Shown here piece after piece: positions 1 to 5,946 of a stretch of DNA of 9,666 nt. Source of the DNA: an uncultured Gammaproteobacteria bacterium (GTDB lineage: Bacteria > Pseudomonadota > Gammaproteobacteria > Pseudomonadales > DT-91); contig CAKMZU010000121.1 of NCBI GenBank assembly GCA_929200485.1, positions 1 to 9,666 on the forward strand, read 5' to 3'. Each line of letters begins with the position of its first letter. Position 1 is the stretch's first letter. A model generated the notes under the pieces. The model saw only the letters and a list, made by a program, of their open reading frames with translations, was not told the origin of the DNA and searched no databases. The position numbers and the translations under genes are program-made.

Positions 1-469
1 CAGGAGTATCTGCAACTTCTGTTGTAGGATCGGTAAACGGGTTAGGCTCGGCATTGACGTCAGATAGTTGACTCAATGCGGCGTTATGCGTTTCTGTATT
101 TTCTGTGTCGGGTGTGGGGTCAGTCGCATCGGTCTCGTTTTTTATTTTTGAGGAGGCATCTTTGCGTTTTTTGTGCAACCTGACATCTGATGAGAGAGTG
201 TCAGCCTGTTCACTGATTTGTTCTTTTTCATTTTGTCCGGTGTTTTTATTAGCTATTTTTTGAGCTTTATAGCTTCCCAAAGCGGCGCCTAACAACCCAA
301 GTGCCGTAAGGGCGGGTGCAGAAATCAAGAGGTTTGGTTCGGCGTCAACCTTGTGGCTCAATAGTGAAATAATACCCAGAACCGGAAGGATTGGACTAAA
401 GGAGTGGGTAGTATGAGGAGGCAATGCCAATGCCATGCAAAGAAAAATTGCTGAAACTAGGCCTTTCAT
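1..469 (-). CDS. Hypothetical exported or membrane protein, 5' part only
   Basis: I do not recognise this gene. The minus strand is open from an ATG at 469-467 to the left edge (156 codons visible, no stop), so the C-terminus lies outside the window. Residues 4-17 form a hydrophobic stretch after a lysine (MKGLVSAIFLCMALALP), which fits a signal peptide or first membrane segment. A second hydrophobic stretch lies at about 26-38 and a third, Gly/Ala/Leu-rich, at about 49-66, followed by a basic segment (YKAQKIANK). From about residue 75 on it is hydrophilic, rich in Lys, Ser, Thr, Asp, Glu and Pro, and probably disordered. A weak Shine-Dalgarno-like GAGAA lies about 9 bases before the ATG, inside one arm of an inverted repeat (471-503). 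The gene is divergent from pyrB. The unbroken frame, signal-like start and consistent topology argue that it is real; function unknown. Confidence 0.65.
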   Translation of the reverse strand, partial: MKGLVSAIFLCMALALPPHTTHSFSPILPVLGIISLLSHKVDAEPNLLISAPALTALGLLGAALGSYKAQKIANKNTGQNEKEQISEQADTLSSDVRLHKKRKDASSKIKNETDATDPTPDTENTETHNAALSQLSDVNAEPNPFTDPTTEVADTP

Positions 470-470
470 A

Positions 471-503
471 AACTATTCTCATTATTTTGTTTAAAGAATA
501 GTT
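471..503. promoter_or_regulatory. Perfect 9-bp inverted repeat over the RBS of the divergent minus-strand gene
   Basis: AACTATTCT at 471-479 is the exact reverse complement of AGAATAGTT at 495-503, with 15 bases between. The repeat ends two bases before the minus-strand ATG (469). In that mRNA the 3' arm would include most of the weak ribosome-binding site. The arms are AT-rich, so the hairpin would be weak. It could act on translation in RNA or as an operator in DNA; both are inference. Confidence 0.4.
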
Positions 504-600
504 GAATAAATCTTCTGAGAATCTATAGCGCCTTACGGCTTGTTAAGAAAACCTTGGTGAATTTTCACTGCTTTAAAGGGATTTAACCGCTGACTCACTC

Positions 601-606
601 TAAAAT
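601..606 (+). promoter_or_regulatory. Candidate -10 element for pyrB
   Basis: TAAAAT at 601-606 matches the sigma-70 -10 consensus at five of six positions and lies 29 bases before the pyrB start, giving a leader of only about 20 bases. No good -35 hexamer is seen 16-18 bases upstream. The sequence CTAAAATAGCCGCCAT (600-615) matches 14 of 16 bases at the lspA promoter (8849-8864). The leader is too short for the leader-peptide attenuator known from enteric pyrBI. Confidence 0.45.
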
Positions 607-624
607 AGCCGCCATTAACCGATA

Positions 625-630
625 GAGGTG
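625..630 (+). promoter_or_regulatory. Ribosome-binding site that supports the TTG start of pyrB
   Basis: GAGGTG lies four bases before TTG (635-637), a usable if short Shine-Dalgarno spacing. The GTG within it is out of frame with pyrB. No in-frame ATG occurs near this site, and starting at the TTG gives the N-terminus expected of the family (MKFTASHILS). Confidence 0.7.
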
Positions 631-634
631 AATC

Positions 635-1645
635 TTGAAGTTTACAGCCAGTCATATTTTATCCATTGCTCAGTTTGAACGTGTCGATATTGAGCATATC
701 TTTCAAGTCGCTGACAGAATGCGCCCTTATGCCAACAGGCAAAAGCTTACCCGTGTTTTGGATGGGGCGATTTTAGGTAATCTATTTTTTGAACCCAGTA
801 CCCGAACGCGCATTAGCTTTGGCTCAGCGTTTAACCTTTTAGGTGGTGAGGTGAGAGAAACCACAGGCTTATCCAATTCTGCCTTGGCCAAAGGCGAGTC
901 TTTGCAGGATACTGCCAGAGTGCTCTCGGGTTACAGTGATGTGATAGCGATGCGCCACCCGGAAAATGGTTCAGTTGCTGAATTTGCTTCCGCCAGCCGA
1001 GTGCCGGTCGTTAATGGTGGTGATGGCTCCAATGAGCATCCAACGCAGGCACTTCTCGATTTGTATACGATTCAATCGGAGTTAAAAAGCCAGAAAAGAA
1101 ATATTGATGGGCTCAGGATCGCCATGATTGGGGATTTGCGCTATGGACGAACGGTGCATTCATTGTGCCGATTGTTGTGTCTTTTTAATAATGTCAAAGC
1201 GGTATTAATTTCCCCTGGGGAATTAAAAATGCCTGATGCTATTGTGGAGATGATGGAAAGCGCAGGGCATGAGGTCGTGATCAGTGATCAGCTTGAGCCA
1301 AATATTACTGATGTGGATATTGTTTATTCAACAAGGATTCAGGAAGAGCGTTTTCAAAGCCAGCAAGAAGCTGATTTGTACCGAGGGCGCTTTCGTTTAA
1401 ATAACCAGATTTACACCAAACATTGCCAACCTAATACAGTCATTATGCATCCTTTGCCAAGAGATAGCCGAGTGTCTGCAAATGAATTGGATGTTGATTT
1501 GGATGCCAATCCCAATCTTGCAATCTTCAGGCAGGCGGATAATGGTATCGTTATTCGGATGGCACTTTTTGCACTAATATTGGATGTAGCAGATCAAGTC
1601 GATGCGCATGCTCGACCAGTCAATTGGTATACACCAGGACGATAA
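635..1645 (+). CDS. pyrB: Aspartate carbamoyltransferase catalytic chain
   Basis: This cytoplasmic enzyme condenses carbamoyl phosphate with aspartate to carbamoyl aspartate, the committed step of pyrimidine synthesis. All hallmark motifs are visible: STRTR (55-59) and the KGES loop (86-89) for carbamoyl phosphate, MRHP (106-109), GDGSNEHPTQ (129-138), GDLRYGRTVHS (166-176), TRIQEER (233-239) for aspartate, and HPLPR (272-276). At 336 residues it is longer than E. coli PyrB (311). It carries the HPLPRDSR...PVNWY C-terminal region that I associate with Shewanella-type PyrB. The start is TTG, supported by GAGGTG just upstream. Neither pyrI (regulatory chain) nor a pyrC-like pseudodihydroorotase follows; nudF comes 17 bases after the stop. 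The sequence therefore does not show which quaternary form it takes. Its leader is short and lacks an attenuator. Confidence 0.97.
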   Translation: MKFTASHILSIAQFERVDIEHIFQVADRMRPYANRQKLTRVLDGAILGNLFFEPSTRTRISFGSAFNLLGGEVRETTGLSNSALAKGESLQDTARVLSGYSDVIAMRHPENGSVAEFASASRVPVVNGGDGSNEHPTQALLDLYTIQSELKSQKRNIDGLRIAMIGDLRYGRTVHSLCRLLCLFNNVKAVLISPGELKMPDAIVEMMESAGHEVVISDQLEPNITDVDIVYSTRIQEERFQSQQEADLYRGRFRLNNQIYTKHCQPNTVIMHPLPRDSRVSANELDVDLDANPNLAIFRQADNGIVIRMALFALILDVADQVDAHARPVNWYTPGR

Positions 1646-1662
1646 TTGGTAAAGATATAGCG

Positions 1663-2289
1663 ATGAAAAACAAGCTTCCAGCATTTGAAAAGTCAGACTT
1701 CACTATTGAATCGCGTGAGATGAAATACGATGGATTTTTCAAGATTCATAAGTTGTTGCTTAAACATTCACTTTTTGAAGGTGGAGAAAGCGACGTTTTT
1801 GAACGAGAGTTAGCGTTAAAAGACAACGCAGTAGGTATTTTGCTATATGACCCTGACCTGCAGCAGGTGGGGATGGTTGAACAGTTTCGACTCGGCGCAA
1901 TAGATAGCGATCAATCGCCATGGATGCTGGAAGTGGTTGCTGGCATGCTAGACAAAACGGATGAAAAACCAAGCGACGTGGCCATTCGAGAAGCCAAAGA
2001 AGAAGCGAATTTGTCTGTTGAAGCCATAGAGCCCATGCTCGACTATTTTGTCTCGCCAGGTGGCAGTACAGAATTTTTTTCACTCTTTGTGGGAAAAGTT
2101 TCACTTTCCGGTGTCAAAGGTGGGGTATTTGGCTTGGCTTGCGAAAACGAAGACATTCGTTTGCATATTTTATCCGTTAAGGATGTCTGTGATTTATTGC
2201 AACAAGCTCAAATAAATAACGCGATGACTTTGATAGCTTTGCAGTGGTTTGTTCTTAATAAATCCCATGTTGATGCCAAATGGCAGTAG
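1663..2289 (+). CDS. nudF: ADP-ribose pyrophosphatase, Nudix hydrolase family
   Basis: NudF hydrolyses ADP-ribose and related ADP-sugars to AMP and sugar phosphate, limiting free ADP-ribose in the cytoplasm. The 208-residue protein follows E. coli NudF along its whole length: the N-terminal dimerisation strands, SPWMLEVVAGM (85-95), the Nudix helix REAKEEANL (109-117), SPGGSTE (131-137), ENEDIR (161-166) and the IALQW C-terminal helix. The glutamates expected to bind metal (110, 113, 114) are present. Two departures are visible: one extra residue between the Nudix glycine (94) and Glu101, and Asn116 where the box usually has Gly. A TTG at 1624 would add 13 residues and overlap pyrB, but homologues start near LPAF, so I take the ATG at 1663. 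Its ribosome-binding site is weak (GGTAAAG about 8 bases upstream), which suggests co-expression with pyrB. Confidence 0.93.
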   Translation: MKNKLPAFEKSDFTIESREMKYDGFFKIHKLLLKHSLFEGGESDVFERELALKDNAVGILLYDPDLQQVGMVEQFRLGAIDSDQSPWMLEVVAGMLDKTDEKPSDVAIREAKEEANLSVEAIEPMLDYFVSPGGSTEFFSLFVGKVSLSGVKGGVFGLACENEDIRLHILSVKDVCDLLQQAQINNAMTLIALQWFVLNKSHVDAKWQ

Positions 2290-2366
2290 GGTTTATTCTC
2301 GAACGCAGCTCTCGGACAGCCTCCTGAACTGAACTATCCGTTCTTCCAGCTGTCTTCTAAACTTTC

Positions 2367-2395
2367 AAGGTCAATCACACCGATCTTTTGACCTT
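2367..2395 (+). promoter_or_regulatory. 8-bp inverted repeat just before the Nudix-like gene
   Basis: AAGGTCAA (2367-2374) and TTGACCTT (2388-2395) are perfect reverse complements around a 13-base spacer. The 3' arm continues into TTTT and stops just before the Shine-Dalgarno GAGG (2398-2401). It could be an operator, a weak terminator after nudF or an RNA hairpin in the leader. The stem is short and only half GC, so a strong intrinsic terminator is unlikely. The rest of 2290-2408 shows no gene. Confidence 0.35.
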
Positions 2396-2408
2396 TTGAG
2401 GACATATT

Positions 2409-3320
2409 ATGCAACCTTGTTTGAGACACCTGATTAAATGGGTGCTCTGTTTATCTTCATTGTATCTCTCTACGTTGAGTTTTTCAGACGTTAAAGACAC
2501 AAATCCCGCTGAGTCAACGAAGCCGTTTGAATTTACTTATGACAAATCAGATGTTGTCGTTCGGGCAAGGCAAACCATACATAAAGGTGAACGATTAAAC
2601 CTTGAAAGCTTAATTTACAAATATAAACGTTATGATAAACAACAAAGCCGATTAATGCCGGTTGATGTTGCGGTAATGAATGAAGGTGTGGCTGTCTTGC
2701 TGTATGACCCAGCGTTACAAAAAATTGCTTTAACTGAAAAAGTGCAGTCAGGCATTGTTTATCACTCGGAAACGCCTTGGACGCTAACCCTTTTAACAAC
2801 GCGAATGACCAAGGAAGATCATACCGATGAAGATGCTGCTTATCGGGTGGTTGAGGGGCGAGCAGGGTTGCCTATTACTAAAATTCTGCCTATTCAACGC
2901 ATATTTACGGCGCCTTCTATGAGTTCAGAGCAGATGTCACTTTTTGTTGTTCTGGCTGATCTTCAAGGAGAAGAGCGAGAATTTATAAGAAAAACGTCAA
3001 ATAAAGACAATGTAAAATCGCATCTGTTTACGATAGATGAAACAAAGTCTTTGTTGGCTGCGGGAAAAATTAAAGATGCAACCACCCTTGTTGGGGTACA
3101 ATGGTTACTATTAAATCAAGCGCAAATAGATAGTGACTGGCGTCAAGTGAATGTCAAACAAGAACCAGAAGCCACAGAAACAACAGGGCGCACAGACACA
3201 GAGCCCAAAGAAGCTGAATCCGGAGAAACTGAATCCGGAGAAGCTGAATCTACAGAAGAGCCAGTCTCAGGCGTCAGCAGCTGTGGAGAAAAATCAGGAT
3301 CTGCCTGCTGCTGCGGATAA
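2409..3320 (+). CDS. Exported NudF-like protein with a degenerate Nudix box (probable pseudoenzyme)
   Basis: This 303-residue protein is a diverged duplicate of the neighbouring NudF. Shared landmarks in order are VAVLLYDPALQ (94-104; NudF VGILLYDPDLQ), TPW (122-124), SSEQMSLFV (172-180) and VGVQWLLLNQ (228-237; NudF IALQWFVLNK). From the shared Trp (124) through the Nudix helix the two align without gaps. There NudF's Gly94 and Glu101, 110, 113 and 114 become Thr131, His138, Val147, Gly150 and Arg151, so Nudix hydrolysis is not expected. Residues 1-26 look like a Sec signal peptide: basic start, WVLCLSSLYLSTL core, SFS before Asp27. There is no proper lipobox. After the end of NudF homology (about 245) comes a low-complexity tail of about 58 residues rich in Glu, Thr and Ser, ending in CCCG. 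The last 170 bases also lie in the murJ frame. GAGG at 2398-2401 is a good ribosome-binding site. Export and loss of activity are inferences; the cellular role is unknown. Confidence 0.8.
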   Translation: MQPCLRHLIKWVLCLSSLYLSTLSFSDVKDTNPAESTKPFEFTYDKSDVVVRARQTIHKGERLNLESLIYKYKRYDKQQSRLMPVDVAVMNEGVAVLLYDPALQKIALTEKVQSGIVYHSETPWTLTLLTTRMTKEDHTDEDAAYRVVEGRAGLPITKILPIQRIFTAPSMSSEQMSLFVVLADLQGEEREFIRKTSNKDNVKSHLFTIDETKSLLAAGKIKDATTLVGVQWLLLNQAQIDSDWRQVNVKQEPEATETTGRTDTEPKEAESGETESGEAESTEEPVSGVSSCGEKSGSACCCG

Positions 3321-4986
3321 AAACGCCTCTGCAGATAGCTATAAAGCTGAAGAGCACAATCAAGACAATCAGGTAAAACAAGCACTGCCTGAATCGGGCC
3401 AGCCTAAATCTGGGTTATTAGGTGCCAGTCTTGTCTTTAGCGTGATGACAATGTTCTCCCGCGTGCTGGGTTTGGCGCGGGATATTTTGATTGCGTCTTT
3501 TGCTGGTGCAACTGCCAATGCGGATGCTTTTTTCATTGCCTTTAAAGTGCCGCAATTCTTGCGTCGCTTGTTTGCTGAAGGCGCTTTTGCTCAAGCTTTT
3601 GTCCCGGTTTTATCGGAATATCGAAGTCTTAGAAACTTCAAAGAAGTCAAGTTGTTGGTTGATAAAGTTGCAGCTTGTCTGGGGTTCAGTGTTTTTTTGG
3701 TCTCAGCAATAGCCGTCTTGGCCGTACCGGTTGTTGCCACATTATTTGCACCAGGCTTTGTCAGTCAGCCAGAGAAGTTCGATCTTACTGTTGATTTGAT
3801 GCGGATTACCTTTCCGTATTTGTTTTTTATTACCTTGACGGGTTTTGCCGGCGCGGTATTAAACAGCTTTCATTATTTTGCTGTGCCTGCCTTGACGCCT
3901 ATTATTTTGAATCTGTGGTTAATCGTTGCGGCTATCTATGGTGCGCAATTTTTTGTTGAGCCGGTTTATGCTTTGGCATTTGGCGTGCTTTTAGCCGGGA
4001 TAACCCAATTTTTATTCCAGCTGCCTTTTTTGTTCAAAATAAAATTATTACCATCACCTAAGCTGGATTTTAAAGACCCAGGGGTTATTCAGGTAATGAC
4101 ACTGATGATTCCAGCGCTGTTCGGCGTATCTGTCAGCCAGTTAAACCTTTTATTGGATACAGTCATCGCTTCTTTTTTACCGACAGGCTCAGTCTCCTGG
4201 TTATATTACTCAGATCGTTTGATGGAGTTGCCGCTTGGCGTTTTTGCGATCGCTGTCAGTACGGTGATCTTGCCAAGCTTATCGCGTAAGCATGCCACAC
4301 TCTCAAAAGATGAGTTTTCGAATACGCTGGATTGGGGTATCCGAATGATTTTATTTATTAGCATTCCTGCATCAGTTGCGCTGTTCTTTTTAGCAGAGCC
4401 CATTTTGGTCTCATTGTTCCAATACGGGCAATTAGGCGCGCACGATGTGCATATGTCGAGCCTTAGCCTTAAAGCTTATAGCTTGGCTTTATTGCCAATG
4501 ATGTTGATAAAGGTTCTGGCATCAGGGTTTTATGCACGTAAAAATACCAAAACGCCCGTAAAAGTGGGTATTATTGCCATGGTGTCTAATATGGTGTTTA
4601 ACCTGATGCTGGCAGTCCCTTTGCATTTTTATTTTGGCATTGGTTTTGTTGGTCTGGCGGCAGCGACAGGACTTTCTTCATTGTTGAATGCGGGTTTATT
4701 GTTGTTTTTCTTATTAAACCGCGATGTGTTTAGCTTTAGAAAATCGACCTTGAATTTGCTGATTCGCATACTGATAGCGTCCACCTTGATGGGAACTGCG
4801 ATTTTCTTCGGTTTGGAGCATGCTAACGCCTGGGCGGCAATGACTTGGGTTGGGAGAATTTCTCAGCTATGTGTCTTTGTTCTTGGCGGCTTAAGTGTTT
4901 ACTTGATCACTGTGGGCGGATTGGGGCTCAGGCTTAGGCATTTTCGCGTCCACAATGGGGGATCAAGCCTAATAAATACGCTATAA
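3151..4986 (+). CDS. murJ: Lipid II flippase MurJ with an unusual N-terminal extension
   Basis: MurJ moves lipid II across the inner membrane for peptidoglycan synthesis; the family has 14 membrane helices. Key residues of E. coli MurJ are kept at a constant offset of 86: Arg104 and Arg110 (SRVLGLARD), Asp125 (ANADAFF), Arg138 (FLRRLFAEG) and Arg356 (YYSDRLMELP), matching R18, R24, D39, R52 and R270. The family core begins near residue 87. Residues 1-86 are an extra, hydrophilic low-complexity segment, Gln/Lys/Asn-rich then Ala/Asp/Glu-rich, expected in the cytoplasm. The start is uncertain. ATG 3151 (611 residues) directly follows an in-frame TGA. GTG 3283 gives 567 residues. No ATG, GTG or TTG occurs between 3283 and the core, and neither candidate has a good ribosome-binding site. 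Translation is probably coupled to the overlapping Nudix-like gene. ribF follows after 21 bases. Confidence 0.93.
   Translation: MSNKNQKPQKQQGAQTQSPKKLNPEKLNPEKLNLQKSQSQASAAVEKNQDLPAAADKNASADSYKAEEHNQDNQVKQALPESGQPKSGLLGASLVFSVMTMFSRVLGLARDILIASFAGATANADAFFIAFKVPQFLRRLFAEGAFAQAFVPVLSEYRSLRNFKEVKLLVDKVAACLGFSVFLVSAIAVLAVPVVATLFAPGFVSQPEKFDLTVDLMRITFPYLFFITLTGFAGAVLNSFHYFAVPALTPIILNLWLIVAAIYGAQFFVEPVYALAFGVLLAGITQFLFQLPFLFKIKLLPSPKLDFKDPGVIQVMTLMIPALFGVSVSQLNLLLDTVIASFLPTGSVSWLYYSDRLMELPLGVFAIAVSTVILPSLSRKHATLSKDEFSNTLDWGIRMILFISIPASVALFFLAEPILVSLFQYGQLGAHDVHMSSLSLKAYSLALLPMMLIKVLASGFYARKNTKTPVKVGIIAMVSNMVFNLMLAVPLHFYFGIGFVGLAAATGLSSLLNAGLLLFFLLNRDVFSFRKSTLNLLIRILIASTLMGTAIFFGLEHANAWAAMTWVGRISQLCVFVLGGLSVYLITVGGLGLRLRHFRVHNGGSSLINTL
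3210..3254 (+). repeat. Three tandem copies of a 15-bp unit in a two-frame coding overlap
   Basis: The copies are GAAGCTGAATCCGGA (3210-3224), GAAACTGAATCCGGA (3225-3239) and the diverged GAAGCTGAATCTACA (3240-3254). Because 15 is a multiple of three, the repeat gives a five-residue period in both frames: ESGE-type units in the tail of the Nudix-like protein and KLNPE, KLNPE, KLNLQ in the MurJ extension. Slippage expansion here would lengthen both proteins without shifting either frame. Confidence 0.85.
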
Positions 4987-4987
4987 T
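4982..4987 (+). promoter_or_regulatory. Candidate -10 element for ribF overlapping the murJ stop
   Basis: A perfect TATAAT lies at 4982-4987, spanning the murJ stop codon, followed by a GC-rich CGCG. Transcription would begin near 4994 and give a leader of about 14 bases before ribF. The bases where a -35 should sit are poor (near GGGATC), so this may be an internal operon promoter of modest strength. A chance match in AT-rich sequence is possible. Confidence 0.45.
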
Positions 4988-5007
4988 CGCGTCCTTTTGG
5001 GGTAAGT

Positions 5008-5946
5008 ATGGAACTCATTCGGGGGCTACATAATATAAGATCGCGCCATAAAGGCTGTGTAGCAACCATTGGTGCGTTTGATGGTGTCCATCTGGGGCAT
5101 CAGAAGGTGCTGAAAAAACTTCAGGATAAGGGGCGTGAACTTGGTCTCCCCGCCTTGGTTATCACGCTTGAGCCACTGCCCCGTGAATATTTCTCACCCC
5201 AAAAGTCTCCAGCAAGATTGATGAGTTTTCGCGAAAAAGCGAAAGCCATAGAATCACTCGGTATCGATAGGCTTTTACGTGTTAAATTCGATAAAGGCTT
5301 GAGTGAAGTGAATGCTGAAGACTTTATTAAAGATATTTTTTTCGACAAGCTTGCTATCAAGTACATGATTGTGGGTGATGATCTTCGCTTTGGGCATGAC
5401 AGGCGTGGTGACTTTGGGCTTTTGAAACGAATGGGTAAAGATCTTGGGTTTGATGTCTCTGCCACAGATACCCTTGAAGTGATGGGTGATCGCGCCAGCA
5501 GTACCCGTATTCGGCAAGCACTTGAGTCATCCGATTTTCAGTTGGCTGAGGCCTTGTTGGGTCACCCCTATACGATTTCAGGTAAGGTGGTTTACGGCAA
5601 ACAGTTAGGGCGAACCTTGGATGCCCCCACAGCCAACGTAAAGCTCCATCGGATTAAAGCGGCAATGTCAGGGGTTTATGCTGTTGAAGTGCTGCTTGAA
5701 GGGCAATGCCATCAAGGGGTTGCTAACGTGGGGACGCGCCCAACCGTGGATGATGGTCTTACGGCCATTCTCGAAGTACACTTGCTCGATTTTGATCGAG
5801 ATATTTATGGTAAACATCTTGAAGTGGTTTTTCGCCACAAACTTCGGGATGAAAAAAAGTTTGAATCGCTGGATTTACTTAAGACAGCGATTCATAAAGA
5901 TTGTGATGATGCCAAAGCATGGTTTGATCAACAAGGTAAACGATGA
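5008..5946 (+). CDS. ribF: Bifunctional riboflavin kinase / FAD synthetase
   Basis: RibF phosphorylates riboflavin to FMN and adenylates FMN to FAD in the cytoplasm. The N-terminal adenylyltransferase domain shows [12 protein letters not shown] (21-32, the nucleotide-binding HxGH type motif), VGDDLRFG (122-129) and SSTRIR (164-169). The C-terminal flavokinase domain (about 184-308) shows [10 protein letters not shown] (201-210, containing the kinase PTAN motif), [10 protein letters not shown] (237-246) and LEVHLLDFD (255-263). At 312 residues it matches the family (E. coli 313) and is complete. The ATG at 5008 is preceded by GGGGT, about four bases away. It lies between murJ and ileS, the usual gammaproteobacterial order. 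Its TGA overlaps the ileS ATG as ATGA. No FMN riboswitch is visible; the gap to murJ is only 21 bases. Confidence 0.97.
   Translation: MELIRGLHNIRSRHKGCVATIGAFDGVHLGHQKVLKKLQDKGRELGLPALVITLEPLPREYFSPQKSPARLMSFREKAKAIESLGIDRLLRVKFDKGLSEVNAEDFIKDIFFDKLAIKYMIVGDDLRFGHDRRGDFGLLKRMGKDLGFDVSATDTLEVMGDRASSTRIRQALESSDFQLAEALLGHPYTISGKVVYGKQLGRTLDAPTANVKLHRIKAAMSGVYAVEVLLEGQCHQGVANVGTRPTVDDGLTAILEVHLLDFDRDIYGKHLEVVFRHKLRDEKKFESLDLLKTAIHKDCDDAKAWFDQQGKR

Noticed and set aside
1624..1662. TTG start for nudF giving 13 extra residues and a 22-base overlap with pyrB
   Set aside because: NudF homologues begin near the ATG at 1663, the extra residues match nothing in the family, and no ribosome-binding site precedes the TTG.
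1760..2104. Minus-strand frame of 114 codons inside nudF
   Set aside because: Shadow of a well-supported gene; no recognisable motif and no ribosome-binding site.
2409..2450. Lipoprotein signal (lipobox) at Cys4 or Cys14 of the Nudix-like protein
   Set aside because: The residues before Cys14 are W-V-L, which do not fit the small residue needed at -1, and Cys4 is before the hydrophobic core; a signal peptidase I site at SFS-Asp27 fits better.
3151..3320. Frameshift error joining the Nudix-like gene to murJ
   Set aside because: Both frames stay open for 170 bases, each protein is complete in its conserved core, and no core is split between frames, so an assembly error is not needed.
3143..3385. 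Open minus-strand frame of 80 codons across the Nudix-like/murJ overlap
   Set aside because: It is open because the tandem repeat and low-complexity DNA lack stops in this frame too. It has a Ser/Asp/Pro repeat mirroring the plus-strand repeat, and no ribosome-binding site or homology.
5008..5946. FMN riboswitch in front of ribF
   Set aside because: Only 21 bases separate murJ and ribF, and no conserved FMN element sequence is seen there.
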